DNA of 37,952 bases from Alicyclobacillus suci (GTDB lineage Bacteria; Bacillota; Bacilli; Alicyclobacillales; Alicyclobacillaceae): NCBI RefSeq assembly GCF_017329615.1, contig NZ_JAFMTW010000035.1:1-37952 (forward strand), given 5' to 3'. Made by a program: the position numbers and the translations under genes. The notes under the pieces are model-generated. The model was given only the letters and a program-made list of their open reading frames with translations. It did no database searches and had not been told where the DNA came from. Positions 25,423 to 32,937 of the stretch are shown here, piece by piece. Positions within the stretch are counted from its first letter, which is position 1; each line of letters opens with the position of its first letter.

Positions 25423-26334
25423 ATGGACATGGAATCAATTCCAATTGTGATCGAAGACAAAGAAATCGTCCTCACGAACCCACATAAGGTACTCTGGCCC
25501 GAGGTCGGTGTAACGAAACTCGACTACATCCAGTACCTCATCCAGATATCCCCCTACCTGCTGCCCTATACGAAAAATCGGTTGCTCATGATGTGGCGCT
25601 TTCCAGACGGCATTGAAGCGTCGCGCATCGTCCAAAAGTCGATACCGCAACATGCGCCGACCTGGATACCACGAGCATTTTATAAAGACAAGTTCTATAT
25701 TCTGCTCAACGACCTCGCAACCCTCGTCTGGGTGGCAAATTACGCGGCTATCGAGTTACACGTCCCATTTACAATCCACGACCAACCAGACACGCCCACG
25801 GATATCGCGTTTGACTTAGACCCGTCCGTGCCAGATGCGTTCGACACCGTGTTACACGTTGCGTTGCAACTTCACGATGTGCTCCATTCGCTAGGTCTCA
25901 CCAACTATGCAAAAACCTCAGGCGCCACCGGGCTACAGATATTTGTCCCCATACAACCGCGGTACACATTCGAACAAACACGCAAAATCACCAAATTCTT
26001 CGCGCAGTATCTGCTACAAAAAATGCCGAACCAAGTGACCTTAGAGCGATCCGTCAAAAACCGCGGCGACAAGCTGTACATCGACTATTTGCAACACTGG
26101 AAGATGCGTACCCTATCCGCAGTGTATTCTGTACGCGCAACGCAAAAAGCCAGCGTCTCCACGCCAGTCACTTGGTCGGAAATCACCCAGGGATTCGTAC
26201 CCAGTGACTTTACGGTGTTCAATGTGGTTGACCGCGTCGCCCAATATGGTGACCTTTTTGCGCCCATTGCAGCCAAAGACTCCCGCGAAAGTCTAGACGC
26301 TATTCTCCAGTTCGTGGCACAGCATAATCTGTAG
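25423..26334 (+). CDS. LigD-type polymerase/primase domain protein
   Basis: 303-residue nucleotidyltransferase of the archaeo-eukaryotic primase group, equal to the polymerase domain of LigD, which fills ends in non-homologous end joining. The metal-binding Asp pair is at 131 and 133 (AFDLDPS) and the third Asp at 221 (LYIDYLQ). SGATGLQIFVPI (166-177) is the conserved loop, but the position usually occupied by His in LigD polymerases (SGxxGLH) is Gln172. HKVLWPEVGVTKLDYIQY near the N-terminus is typical. ATG at 25423 or 25429, both after GGGAGACTCC. It stands alone on the plus strand, divergent from the kinase-ligase pair by about 157 bases. Ku is not in the window. Confidence 0.9.
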   Translation: MDMESIPIVIEDKEIVLTNPHKVLWPEVGVTKLDYIQYLIQISPYLLPYTKNRLLMMWRFPDGIEASRIVQKSIPQHAPTWIPRAFYKDKFYILLNDLATLVWVANYAAIELHVPFTIHDQPDTPTDIAFDLDPSVPDAFDTVLHVALQLHDVLHSLGLTNYAKTSGATGLQIFVPIQPRYTFEQTRKITKFFAQYLLQKMPNQVTLERSVKNRGDKLYIDYLQHWKMRTLSAVYSVRATQKASVSTPVTWSEITQGFVPSDFTVFNVVDRVAQYGDLFAPIAAKDSRESLDAILQFVAQHNL

Positions 26335-26721
26335 TGCCCGCACCCTAAGCACTACCATTGACGGCACTGTGGCGGAATTTTCCGGCTTGAAATGGAGCAT
26401 AGATTGCCGACGAACGGCCACGCTATACCCGTCGAGTCTAGTGAACGACTCACATTTAAGTGGATAAATGCAACTACATCCATGCACCAATTCGCAAGTA
26501 TTCGCATCCGATACAGTAGGTACATGTGGGTACCCCGCACCGTCCCATACGTGGCGGGTTGACATACATCCGGCCCCGCAATTCGCGGGGCCTCATTTCA
26601 CGCCAAATAACGCTCTCCCAATGACCAGATACGAAAATTGCGAGCCCTTAGGATTATCAGCCAATCCATTGACCAATCATGGTATAGTGATGGGATGGAA
26701 CGCGAAAAAAGGGGCGAGTAA
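26335..26721. other. gene-free stretch with a hairpin and extended -10
   Basis: I see no gene. A hairpin GGCCCCGC/GCGGGGCC (26572-26592) is followed by TCATTT and may act as a weak terminator for the upstream polymerase gene. Further down, TGGTATAGT (26680-26688) is an extended -10 element 34 bases before the ABC-F start; no good -35 accompanies it. Confidence 0.4.
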
Positions 26722-28320
26722 ATGATTCGAGTCAAAGATATTTCGGTGTCATTTGGCAGCCGAGTTTTATTTGAAGATGTCAACCTCAGTTTTGACGAAG
26801 GCAATCGCTACGGCCTCATCGGTGCCAATGGCGCAGGAAAATCGACCTTTATGAAAATCTTAGTCGGCGATTTCGAACCAACCACTGGCAATGTCTCTGT
26901 CGCAACCGGCGTACGCGTCGGCGTCCTCCGCCAAGATCACTATCAATACGATGATTGTACAGTTCTTGATACTGTGCTAATGGGTCACCCAGAACTATGG
27001 AAAGTGATGAAAGAGCGCGAGCGCCTTTACGCGCTGCCTGAGATGACGGAAGAGGAAGGCATGCGCGTCGGCGAACTCGAAAGCGCCTTTGCCGATATGG
27101 ATGGTTACTCTGCCGAGTATTTTGCAGCAGAATTACTCGAGGGCCTTGGCATCCCGGTCGATAAACATGGAGATCTGATGAGTTCCATGATTGGCGGTTT
27201 CAAACTCCGCGTCCTCCTGGCGCAGGTGTTGTTTGGACGCCCCGACGTGCTACTGTTGGACGAGCCGACGAACCATCTCGATCTCGACACCATCCGGTGG
27301 CTAGAAAACTTCTTGCTCAACCACAAAGGGACGATGGTCATCATCTCGCATGATCGCCACTTTCTCAACACGGTCTGCACTCATATGGTCGACGTGGACT
27401 ATCAGAAAATCTCGATGTTTACGGGCAACTACGACTATTTTGTCGCTGCAAGCACCCTCGCGCGCGAGCAGTTGTTGGCAGAGAATACGCGCAACCTCGA
27501 AAAAATCGCCGAGTTGAAAGAATTTGTCGCGCGATTCTCAGCGAACAAGAGTAAGGCGAAACAAGCGACGAGCCGACAAAAACAAATCGAAAAAATTGAA
27601 GTGCAGGAAATTCGTCCGTCGTCGCGTGTGGCGCCATATATCAAGTTCACGGCCAAACAACCTCTCGGCAAGCAGGTGGTGCATGCGAAAGACGTCAACA
27701 AATCATTTGGCGACTTGCATGTATTAAAAAACGTGAACCTAGACATTTTGAACGGCGATAAAGTAGCTGTGATTGGTACCAATGGGATTGGCAAAACAAC
27801 GCTGCTGAATACGCTCTTGGGTGAACTTGCGCCAGATTCGGGTGAAATCACCTGGGGTCAATCGGCACAGCCGACGTATTTCACACAAGATCACAACGAG
27901 ACGATTCCAAAAGATACGACGGTGTATCAGTGGCTGCGGAGTTTCGACGACACCGCCGATGAACAATCTATCCGCAGCATTCTTGGCCGAATGCTGTTTT
28001 CGAAAGACGAAGTGCACAAGTCGACAGAAGTCCTCTCCGGCGGCGAGTCAGCGCGCCTGATGATTGGCAAAATGCTTCTAATGCAAGGAAATGTGCTGGT
28101 CTTAGACGAACCGACCAACCACTTAGACCTTGAGTCTATCGATGCGTTGACAAAGGCACTGCAGGCATTTGAGGGGTCTGTCATCTTCGTCTCCCACGCT
28201 CGCCAGTTAGTGGAAGACGTCGCGACGCGAATTGTCGAGTTGACGCCAGCAGGTATCATCGACTTCCGCGGTCCGTACGCTGAATACCTGCAAAAGCGCG
28301 ACACCTTCGTCGCACAATAA
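26722..28320 (+). CDS. ABC-F family ATPase (YkpA/YbiT type)
   Basis: Soluble protein of 532 residues with two ABC ATPase domains and no membrane part; ABC-F proteins act at the ribosome E site. First domain: Walker A GANGAGKS (34-41), a degenerate signature SSMIGGFKLRV (154-163), Walker B VLLLDEPTNHLD (176-187), then the charged linker (about 245-300). Second domain: Walker A GTNGIGKT (352-359), LSGGESARL (438-446), Walker B VLVLDEPTNHLD (458-469). The pattern is that of YkpA/YbiT, a housekeeping group rather than the drug-protection group. ATG at 26722 with GGGGCGAG before it. The second H-loop reads SHAR rather than SHDR. ywbE follows 32 bases later in the same direction. Confidence 0.93.
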   Translation: MIRVKDISVSFGSRVLFEDVNLSFDEGNRYGLIGANGAGKSTFMKILVGDFEPTTGNVSVATGVRVGVLRQDHYQYDDCTVLDTVLMGHPELWKVMKERERLYALPEMTEEEGMRVGELESAFADMDGYSAEYFAAELLEGLGIPVDKHGDLMSSMIGGFKLRVLLAQVLFGRPDVLLLDEPTNHLDLDTIRWLENFLLNHKGTMVIISHDRHFLNTVCTHMVDVDYQKISMFTGNYDYFVAASTLAREQLLAENTRNLEKIAELKEFVARFSANKSKAKQATSRQKQIEKIEVQEIRPSSRVAPYIKFTAKQPLGKQVVHAKDVNKSFGDLHVLKNVNLDILNGDKVAVIGTNGIGKTTLLNTLLGELAPDSGEITWGQSAQPTYFTQDHNETIPKDTTVYQWLRSFDDTADEQSIRSILGRMLFSKDEVHKSTEVLSGGESARLMIGKMLLMQGNVLVLDEPTNHLDLESIDALTKALQAFEGSVIFVSHARQLVEDVATRIVELTPAGIIDFRGPYAEYLQKRDTFVAQ

Positions 28321-28352
28321 CACCAAACGGGCAACTTGAAGAGGGTGGTTGT

Positions 28353-28571
28353 ATGAAGGACGGCAAACATCGCAAAGATATTCACCCAGGCCTCGAGGTT
28401 GATATCGTACTCAAAAAAGACCAGCCGACAGGCAAGTTAACACGTGGTATTGTCAAGGACATTTTGACGAATTCCCCGACGCACCCACACGGCATTAAGG
28501 TGCGTCTACGCGATGGTCAAGTGGGCCGCGTACAAGTGATTTACGACGGCGACGCAAAGCAGGAATCATAA
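28353..28571 (+). CDS. ywbE: YwbE-family protein
   Basis: Small 72-residue protein of the YwbE (DUF2196) family, function unknown. The whole length matches: HPGLEVDIVLKKDQPTGKLT, then VKDILTNSPTHPHGIKVRL and QVGRVQVI, the strongly conserved core of this family. The beta-rich SH3/OB-like shape suggests nucleic-acid binding, which is inference. ATG at 28353 with GAGGGTGG before it. It follows the ABC-F gene by 32 bases, probably on one transcript, and is followed by an intrinsic terminator. Confidence 0.93.
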   Translation: MKDGKHRKDIHPGLEVDIVLKKDQPTGKLTRGIVKDILTNSPTHPHGIKVRLRDGQVGRVQVIYDGDAKQES

Positions 28572-28615
28572 TTGGGCCGCCTGATACTTTCAACAGAGAA
28601 GCATCGGGGCCAAAC

Positions 28616-28644
28616 AAAAAGACGGCGCGTTGCCGTCTTTTTTT
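28616..28644 (+). terminator. intrinsic terminator after ywbE
   Basis: AAAAAGACGGC (28616-28626) pairs with GCCGTCTTTTT (28632-28642) around a 5-base loop and runs into T residues through 28644. It ends the ABC-F/ywbE unit. Confidence 0.9.
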
Positions 28645-28795
28645 CGATATTTTACAGAGATGAACAAACGCTCCTGCTGGATGGCTCAAGTGGCGAAAAT
28701 CCTGGTATGCCATGTAATTGTCTCCGATTGCTAGCATTCTAATTCCTTCCGAGCGTAACCACACACCTGACCAAGCAGCCATCGCCACAAAGAAA
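28645..28795. other. spacer with a doubtful minus-strand ORF
   Basis: On the minus strand an ATG at 28737, with AAGGA 6 bases before it, opens MLAIGDNYMAYQDFRHLSHP. The frame runs on antisense through the ywbE terminator into ywbE itself. It may be a decayed gene start or chance. Nothing else is seen between the two terminators. Confidence 0.2.
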
Positions 28796-28884
28796 GGCGG
28801 CCCCCAGTGATGGGAGACACCTCTTTTCTGCCGACTACACGATAACACGTCGCTCCGCAAGTGTGATTGTGAAGCGGGGCCGCC
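28796..28884 (-). terminator. large-loop hairpin after the azoreductase gene
   Basis: On the minus strand GGCGGCCCC (28884-28876) pairs with GGGGCCGCC (28804-28796), followed by TTTCTTT. The 71-base loop is unusually large for a simple terminator. It begins 10 bases past the azoreductase stop codon. Confidence 0.5.
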
Positions 28885-28894
28885 AACCGTGAGC

Positions 28895-29521
28895 TTAGAA
28901 CTGTTTTGCTGCGTCCTGCGCGCGTTTGATGCCGTCTCGAATAATTTCCTCAGCTTTGTCAGGGAATTGGTTGTGTCCTTCAACAATCACCGTGGTGATG
29001 TCTTGAACGCCCCAGAAACGCAGCGTATTGGTGACCAAGTTGACCGCCATCTCCAAAGAGCTCATCGGTTCCTCTGAGTACACGCCGCCCCTTGCATTCA
29101 GCAATACCACTTTCTTGTCCTGCAAAAGGCCGACGGGACCCTCAGGCGTGTAGCGGAACATCTTCCCTGCCTGATTCAAATAATCGAGGTAGGTATGAAG
29201 AACGGCCGGAACAGTAAAGTTCCAGAGCGGAAAACCAAACACAACTTTGTCTGCGGAGAGAAACTGATCTACGTACTTGTTCACCAGATCAGTTGCTTCT
29301 TTCTCCGCTGGCGTCAAATCCATCTCTTTTGCCAATTTGAACATACCGTTAATCTTCTCTACATCGTAGTAAGGAAGGTTTTCCTTAAACAAGTCCAATT
29401 CAATGATTTCATCCTCTGGATGCGTTTCTTTGTAGCTGTCCAAAAAGGCATGGTAGAGCTTAACGCTCACTGCCTGATCAATTGGACGAGAATTTGCTTT
29501 CACAAACAGTACTCTTGCCAT
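28895..29521 (-). CDS. azoR: FMN-dependent NADH-azoreductase
   Basis: Flavodoxin-fold quinone/azo reductase of 208 residues, equal to Bacillus AzoR proteins of about 208-211. The FMN-binding start is RVLFVKANSRP; FGFPLWNFTVPAVLHTYLDY (about 98-117) and LLNARGGVYS (about 139-148) are the flavin and substrate loops. ATG at 29521, with AAGGAGG about 7 bases before; the longer frame upstream is not used. These enzymes protect against quinones and related electrophiles and in Bacillus answer to MarR/HxlR-type repressors. Here a consensus promoter with a palindromic operator-like site lies about 250 bases upstream (29741-29803), leaving a long leader that holds a gene fragment. Confidence 0.92.
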   Translation of the reverse strand: MARVLFVKANSRPIDQAVSVKLYHAFLDSYKETHPEDEIIELDLFKENLPYYDVEKINGMFKLAKEMDLTPAEKEATDLVNKYVDQFLSADKVVFGFPLWNFTVPAVLHTYLDYLNQAGKMFRYTPEGPVGLLQDKKVVLLNARGGVYSEEPMSSLEMAVNLVTNTLRFWGVQDITTVIVEGHNQFPDKAEEIIRDGIKRAQDAAKQF

Positions 29522-29650
29522 CGAAGAATCCTCCTTGTTTTTGCTTCCTATCATTGCTACAGCAACCAACTGATACAGCCGAAGGAATTCACTAAACGTT
29601 TAAACACATATTCAGCAAGATTTTACGAACTTGCACAATCTCCTGGGTAG

Positions 29651-29782
29651 TTATTCCCCACACACCCACTGCTTGAATGCGTAAATCATGGGAATGACAT
29701 CCTTGGCGACGTCCTTTTCCTTATCGGTAAAGAATACCTTATAGTTGCTATAACAACTATCATTACGAAAGTAGATTATAGT
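29651..29782 (-). pseudogene. C-terminal-like gene fragment in the azoR leader
   Basis: A minus-strand frame, open from 29782 and ending at 29651, encodes 43 residues. They include NYKVFFTDKEKDVAKDVIPM and end YAFKQWVCGE, which looks like a real amphipathic C-terminal helix. There is no ATG, GTG or TTG start before the final 14 residues. It begins inside the promoter/operator element. I read it as the tail of a lost gene, perhaps a regulator, fused by deletion to the promoter. The family is not recognised. Confidence 0.4.
29741..29760. promoter_or_regulatory. palindromic operator-like site
   Basis: ATAGTTGCTATAACAACTAT is a perfect palindrome with 7-base arms and a 6-base centre. It starts 14 bases past the -10 box of the azoreductase promoter, so a bound repressor would block initiation. 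ATAGTTG/CAACTAT arms suit MarR-type repressors; the cognate repressor is not in the window. Confidence 0.6.
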
Positions 29783-29803
29783 TTAGCGTATGTACAGTGT
29801 CAA
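29775..29803 (-). promoter_or_regulatory. consensus sigma-A promoter
   Basis: On the minus strand TTGACA (29803-29798) and TATAAT (29780-29775) are separated by exactly 17 bases, a perfect match to the vegetative consensus. It reads toward azoR. The palindrome just downstream suggests that it is kept in check by a repressor. Confidence 0.85.
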
Positions 29804-29868
29804 ATCATGATTCATCAGGTCAACATTATGTCGCGGCGGTGGAGCGACGGCCTACAGCTTAAGGTCGA

Positions 29869-29983
29869 TTTTTTGCACTATTCGCGTGATTTCGCCCGAC
29901 CCGGCCCACGCAAGGCACCTTTTCTACCTGATTCCCCCTCGCTCACCCAAGCGCGCAATAAGACATTTTTTCTGCACTATCGC
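29869..29983 (+). repeat. two imperfect copies of a T6-GCACTAT-CGC motif
   Basis: TTTTTTGCACTATTCGC (29869-29885) recurs as TTTTTTCTGCACTATCGC (29966-29983), 97 bases apart, in gene-free DNA between azoR and the flavin reductase gene. The minus strand between them has protein-like composition broken by stops. It could be part of a dispersed genomic repeat; no copies elsewhere in this window were noticed. Confidence 0.35.
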
Positions 29984-30037
29984 CGCATGGACAAGCGGCT
30001 CCGCCTTATGAAGACATCCCCCGCTGCTCCTGCTCCA

Positions 30038-30061
30038 GCCCCGTGCCTGGGTGCACGGGGC
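30038..30061. terminator. strong hairpin after the flavin reductase gene
   Basis: GCCCCGTGC (30038-30046) and GCACGGGGC (30053-30061) form a perfect 9-bp GC-rich stem with a 6-base loop. It lies 25 bases past the flavin reductase stop codon on the minus strand. No T-run follows. Confidence 0.5.
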
Positions 30062-30085
30062 CCTCAAATGTTCACTCAAGGGGCA

Positions 30086-30559
30086 TCAGTGCAGTGTGTG
30101 ATATTGGCTCCCAAAGTACAGCAAAGGATTTTTGTCCGAATGCGCGAGTGACGTCACGAGCCCAACGAATAACGTGTGATCCCCACCGTCATAAGAAGCC
30201 CACAACTCGCAAGCTATCGTCGCGACCGTATCGGCCAACACTGGCACATCATTCAATCGCTCATAGCGAATGCCTGCTGAAGCGTCTGGTGTGGAACTTT
30301 GGGCGAAAAGGTTCGACAATGTCTGTTGTTCCTCCGACAAAATACTAATGCCAAAGGTGCCGGTCTCCTGAATGTATCCGTGTGTCTTCGCGCGCTTATC
30401 GACCGAAATCAGCACCAAACTCGGGTCCAGCGAAACGGAAATAAACGCGTTGGCTGTCATGCCGTGAATCACGCCAGATACCTCCGTGGTCACGACCGTC
30501 ACACCCGATGCAAATTTCCCCATGACTTTGCGAAAGTCCGCTTGTGAAAAGTCTCCCAT
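30086..30559 (-). CDS. flavin reductase family protein
   Basis: FMN-binding split-barrel protein of 157 residues in the flavin reductase (HpaC/DIM6-like) family. It would supply reduced flavin to a monooxygenase or reduce flavin directly. Family marks: FRKVMGKFASGVTVVTT at the N-terminus, GMTANAFISVSLDPSLVLISV (split here as GMTANAFISVSLDP then SLVLISV), then GTFGISILSEEQ. The C-terminal GGDHTLFVGLV supplies the His and Gly-rich end. The start is ATG at 30559, with GAGGTG 5 bases before; GTG two codons up is too near the ribosome site. No partner oxygenase is nearby. It is minus-strand and divergent from the methylase gene. Confidence 0.9.
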   Translation of the reverse strand: MGDFSQADFRKVMGKFASGVTVVTTEVSGVIHGMTANAFISVSLDPSLVLISVDKRAKTHGYIQETGTFGISILSEEQQTLSNLFAQSSTPDASAGIRYERLNDVPVLADTVATIACELWASYDGGDHTLFVGLVTSLAHSDKNPLLYFGSQYHTLH

Positions 30560-30732
30560 TGTCACACCTCAATCCCTTATCAATGATGGCCTCACTACTA
30601 TACACCCGTGGTGGTCATCATTTCACATGGGGCAGTATCAGAATTGGATCAAAATTCCACAAAACGGGCGCCTGCTGGATTTTGCAACCACCTCTCGAAT
30701 ATAACGCAAGTTTGCGATAGACTAAACTGACT

Positions 30733-31608
30733 GTGGAATATATGTTCGGACTGGGGTTACGTACTGAAATGGCCAAAAATACATGCGTGCAGCCCTTTTT
30801 AAAATGGGCAGGCGGGAAACGACAACTACTCGACGAAATTCGAAAATATGTGCCGAAAGGTTACAATACATACTACGAGCCATTTGTCGGCGGCGGGGCA
30901 GTGCTGTTCAGCCTACAGCCAGAACGAGCCGTCATCAACGACATTAACGCGGAATTAATTCGCACCTACCGCGTGATTCGAGATGATGTCGACACATTGC
31001 TCGAACACCTAGCCAGACATCAAAATGACAAAGAATACTTCTATGCGCTGCGGGCGCTAGACAGAACGGAACAGTTCCAGTCGCTGTCGCCAGCCGAGCG
31101 CGCCTCACGGCTCATCTACCTGAACAAGACATGTTACAACGGTCTGTTTCGCGTCAATCGGCAAGGGCAGTTTAACGTGCCATTCGGCGGCTACAAAAAC
31201 CCGAATATCGTCAACGAGCCAGTTCTGCGAGCGGTTCACCAGTACCTTGTGGAGAACGAGATTGACATTCTCAACACCGATTTCGTCGAAGCAGTGGCCT
31301 CCGCGAAAGAGGGGGATTTTGTTTATATTGATCCACCCTATGATCCCATATCAAGCACCGCCTCCTTCACCGGCTACAGTCTGGATGGGTTTGGTAAGGA
31401 CGAGCAAATTCGGTTAAAAAAGACCGTCGATTCGCTAACGAATCGGGGGTGTAAAGTGTTATTAAGCAACTCGGCCACCGATTTTATTAAAGACTTGTAC
31501 AAGGATTATCACATCGTCATCGTAGCGGCAAATCGCGCCATCAACTCGAATGCTTCGAAGCGAGGCAAAATTGACGAAGTCCTGGTGATGAATTATGGGA
31601 AAGAATGA
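30733..31608 (+). CDS. Dam-like adenine-N6 DNA methyltransferase (D12 class)
   Basis: Type II modification methylase that transfers a methyl group from AdoMet to adenine, 291 residues. It has KWAGGKRQLL (24-33), the AdoMet motif EPFVGGGA (49-56), CYNGLFRVNRQGQFNVPFG (134-152) and the catalytic DPPY (200-203). These blocks, with the NASKRGKIDEVLVMNY end, are those of Dam and DpnIIA, so GATC is the most likely target, though not proven. The GTG at 30733 is the longest start. ATG at 30769 would begin MAKNTCVQPF, closer to family starts, but neither has a strong ribosome site. The nuclease gene begins inside its last codons. Confidence 0.92.
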   Translation: MEYMFGLGLRTEMAKNTCVQPFLKWAGGKRQLLDEIRKYVPKGYNTYYEPFVGGGAVLFSLQPERAVINDINAELIRTYRVIRDDVDTLLEHLARHQNDKEYFYALRALDRTEQFQSLSPAERASRLIYLNKTCYNGLFRVNRQGQFNVPFGGYKNPNIVNEPVLRAVHQYLVENEIDILNTDFVEAVASAKEGDFVYIDPPYDPISSTASFTGYSLDGFGKDEQIRLKKTVDSLTNRGCKVLLSNSATDFIKDLYKDYHIVIVAANRAINSNASKRGKIDEVLVMNYGKE

Positions 31609-32872
31609 TAGTGCATGGGAGACGCTTTTTGAACGATACGACATCCTCTCCCACATCGCACAAACGGGTTTTTACGAAATCGACGCGGCGACCATCCGAA
31701 CCGTGCGCGAACCACGCCTGATGAGCAAGTTCGACCACCACACAAACCTACCGGACATCTTCCGCCGTCATGGTCTGTGCATTCTGCCCATTTCCCGATC
31801 ACGCTACATCATCGGCCCGTTTCACGCCTATCAGCAAATGTACGATGCCGTACACGCCAAACCCACCCGGGTACACTTTCCGGCCCATATTACGTCGATT
31901 AACCCCTGTAACCTGTATTCCGAAAGTGTCGCCCTCCACTGTGCGTACGTGTGCGGCATGATAGACGACCTTCTCGGCGAACCGTCGCTCCCCACGGTTT
32001 CCGGCCGCATGTCGTCGAGCGACTTCTCCTTTACGATTCGAACGGAAAGCGGTTCAAACCAATGCATCTCTGTGTCCAAATCGCAGATAGAGATTGACGC
32101 TGGTTATGAAAGTGCGCATTCATTCCTCGTGGTTGAAGCTAAAAATGAGTCCGCCAGCGATTTTCTCATCCGTCAGTTGTACTATCCTTACCGCTTGTGG
32201 CAGGACAAGCTCAATAAACGCGTCATTCCGGTTTTCTTTACATATTCCAACGACATCTTTAGCTTTTTTGTCTACGAATTCGACGAAGTCTCCAATTACA
32301 ACTCATTGCACCTTGTTCAGCGACGGGATTACGTCATCTCGCATGAAGAGATTACCCTGGATGACGTCGTATACGTTCTCGACAGCACGCCGACGGTCGC
32401 CGAACCGACCGTTGCCTTCCCACAAGCGGATACGTTCTTGCGGCTAATTGACTTACTGGGGTTGCTAGTCAATCGCGACTTGGAAAAAGACTTTATCACG
32501 ACCAATTACAGCTTTGACAAACGCCAAACCAACTACTACACGGCCGCAGGGATGTACTTGGGTCTGATTGAGCGGTATGTGGACGAGCACCACGCGGTAT
32601 GTTTCCGGCTCACACCAAGAGGTCGAAAAATTATGGCACTTCCGTATAAGCAAAAGTACCTCTCTATCGTCACAACAATACTGGAACACGCCGTATTTCA
32701 ACGAGTCTTGCGCGAATATATGGCGACTGGTGCACTGCCGGACGTCTCCCGCGTCGTCGAGCACATGCAAGCGTGTGGCGTATACGGCATCGACGCAGAA
32801 AGCACTTACCGCAGGCGCGCACAAACCGTACTAAAGTGGATTGAGTGGATTATCGGATTGCAGAACCAATAA
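31595..32872 (+). CDS. type II restriction endonuclease-like protein, PD-(D/E)xK
   Basis: 425-residue protein, the likely partner nuclease of the methylase. The core is SQIEIDAGYE followed by FLVVEAKNE: Asp168, Glu181 and Lys183 form a plausible PD-(D/E)xK metal site. The C-terminal 120 residues (DKRQTNYYTAAGMYLGLIE onward) are helical and winged-helix-like, probably DNA-binding. It is larger than classical DpnII (about 290 residues) and belongs to a poorly described group found next to Dam-like methylases. Translation starts at ATG 31595, which overlaps the methylase end by 14 bases, so the two are coupled. Context is the main support for restriction activity. Confidence 0.8.
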   Translation: MGKNDSAWETLFERYDILSHIAQTGFYEIDAATIRTVREPRLMSKFDHHTNLPDIFRRHGLCILPISRSRYIIGPFHAYQQMYDAVHAKPTRVHFPAHITSINPCNLYSESVALHCAYVCGMIDDLLGEPSLPTVSGRMSSSDFSFTIRTESGSNQCISVSKSQIEIDAGYESAHSFLVVEAKNESASDFLIRQLYYPYRLWQDKLNKRVIPVFFTYSNDIFSFFVYEFDEVSNYNSLHLVQRRDYVISHEEITLDDVVYVLDSTPTVAEPTVAFPQADTFLRLIDLLGLLVNRDLEKDFITTNYSFDKRQTNYYTAAGMYLGLIERYVDEHHAVCFRLTPRGRKIMALPYKQKYLSIVTTILEHAVFQRVLREYMATGALPDVSRVVEHMQACGVYGIDAESTYRRRAQTVLKWIEWIIGLQNQ

Positions 32873-32937
32873 CTTGTGATAATCTACAAATTGTGGCTTT
32901 CGTACCACTGGAATAAATCAATAAGCGAGGGATAAAG

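Noticed and set aside
28495..28986. 163-residue minus-strand ORF across ywbE and the azoR end
   Set aside because: It is antisense to ywbE, crosses two terminators and overlaps azoR; only a short middle part is protein-like, noted as doubtful.
29807..30151. 114-residue plus-strand ORF
   Set aside because: No ribosome site, Pro/Arg-rich chance composition, overlaps the end of the flavin reductase gene antisense and spans the hairpin.
32873..32937. Guanidine riboswitch before the SMR gene
   Set aside because: Only 65 bases separate it from the nuclease gene and no such motif is visible; the protein also looks like the drug-efflux branch, not the guanidinium exporter.
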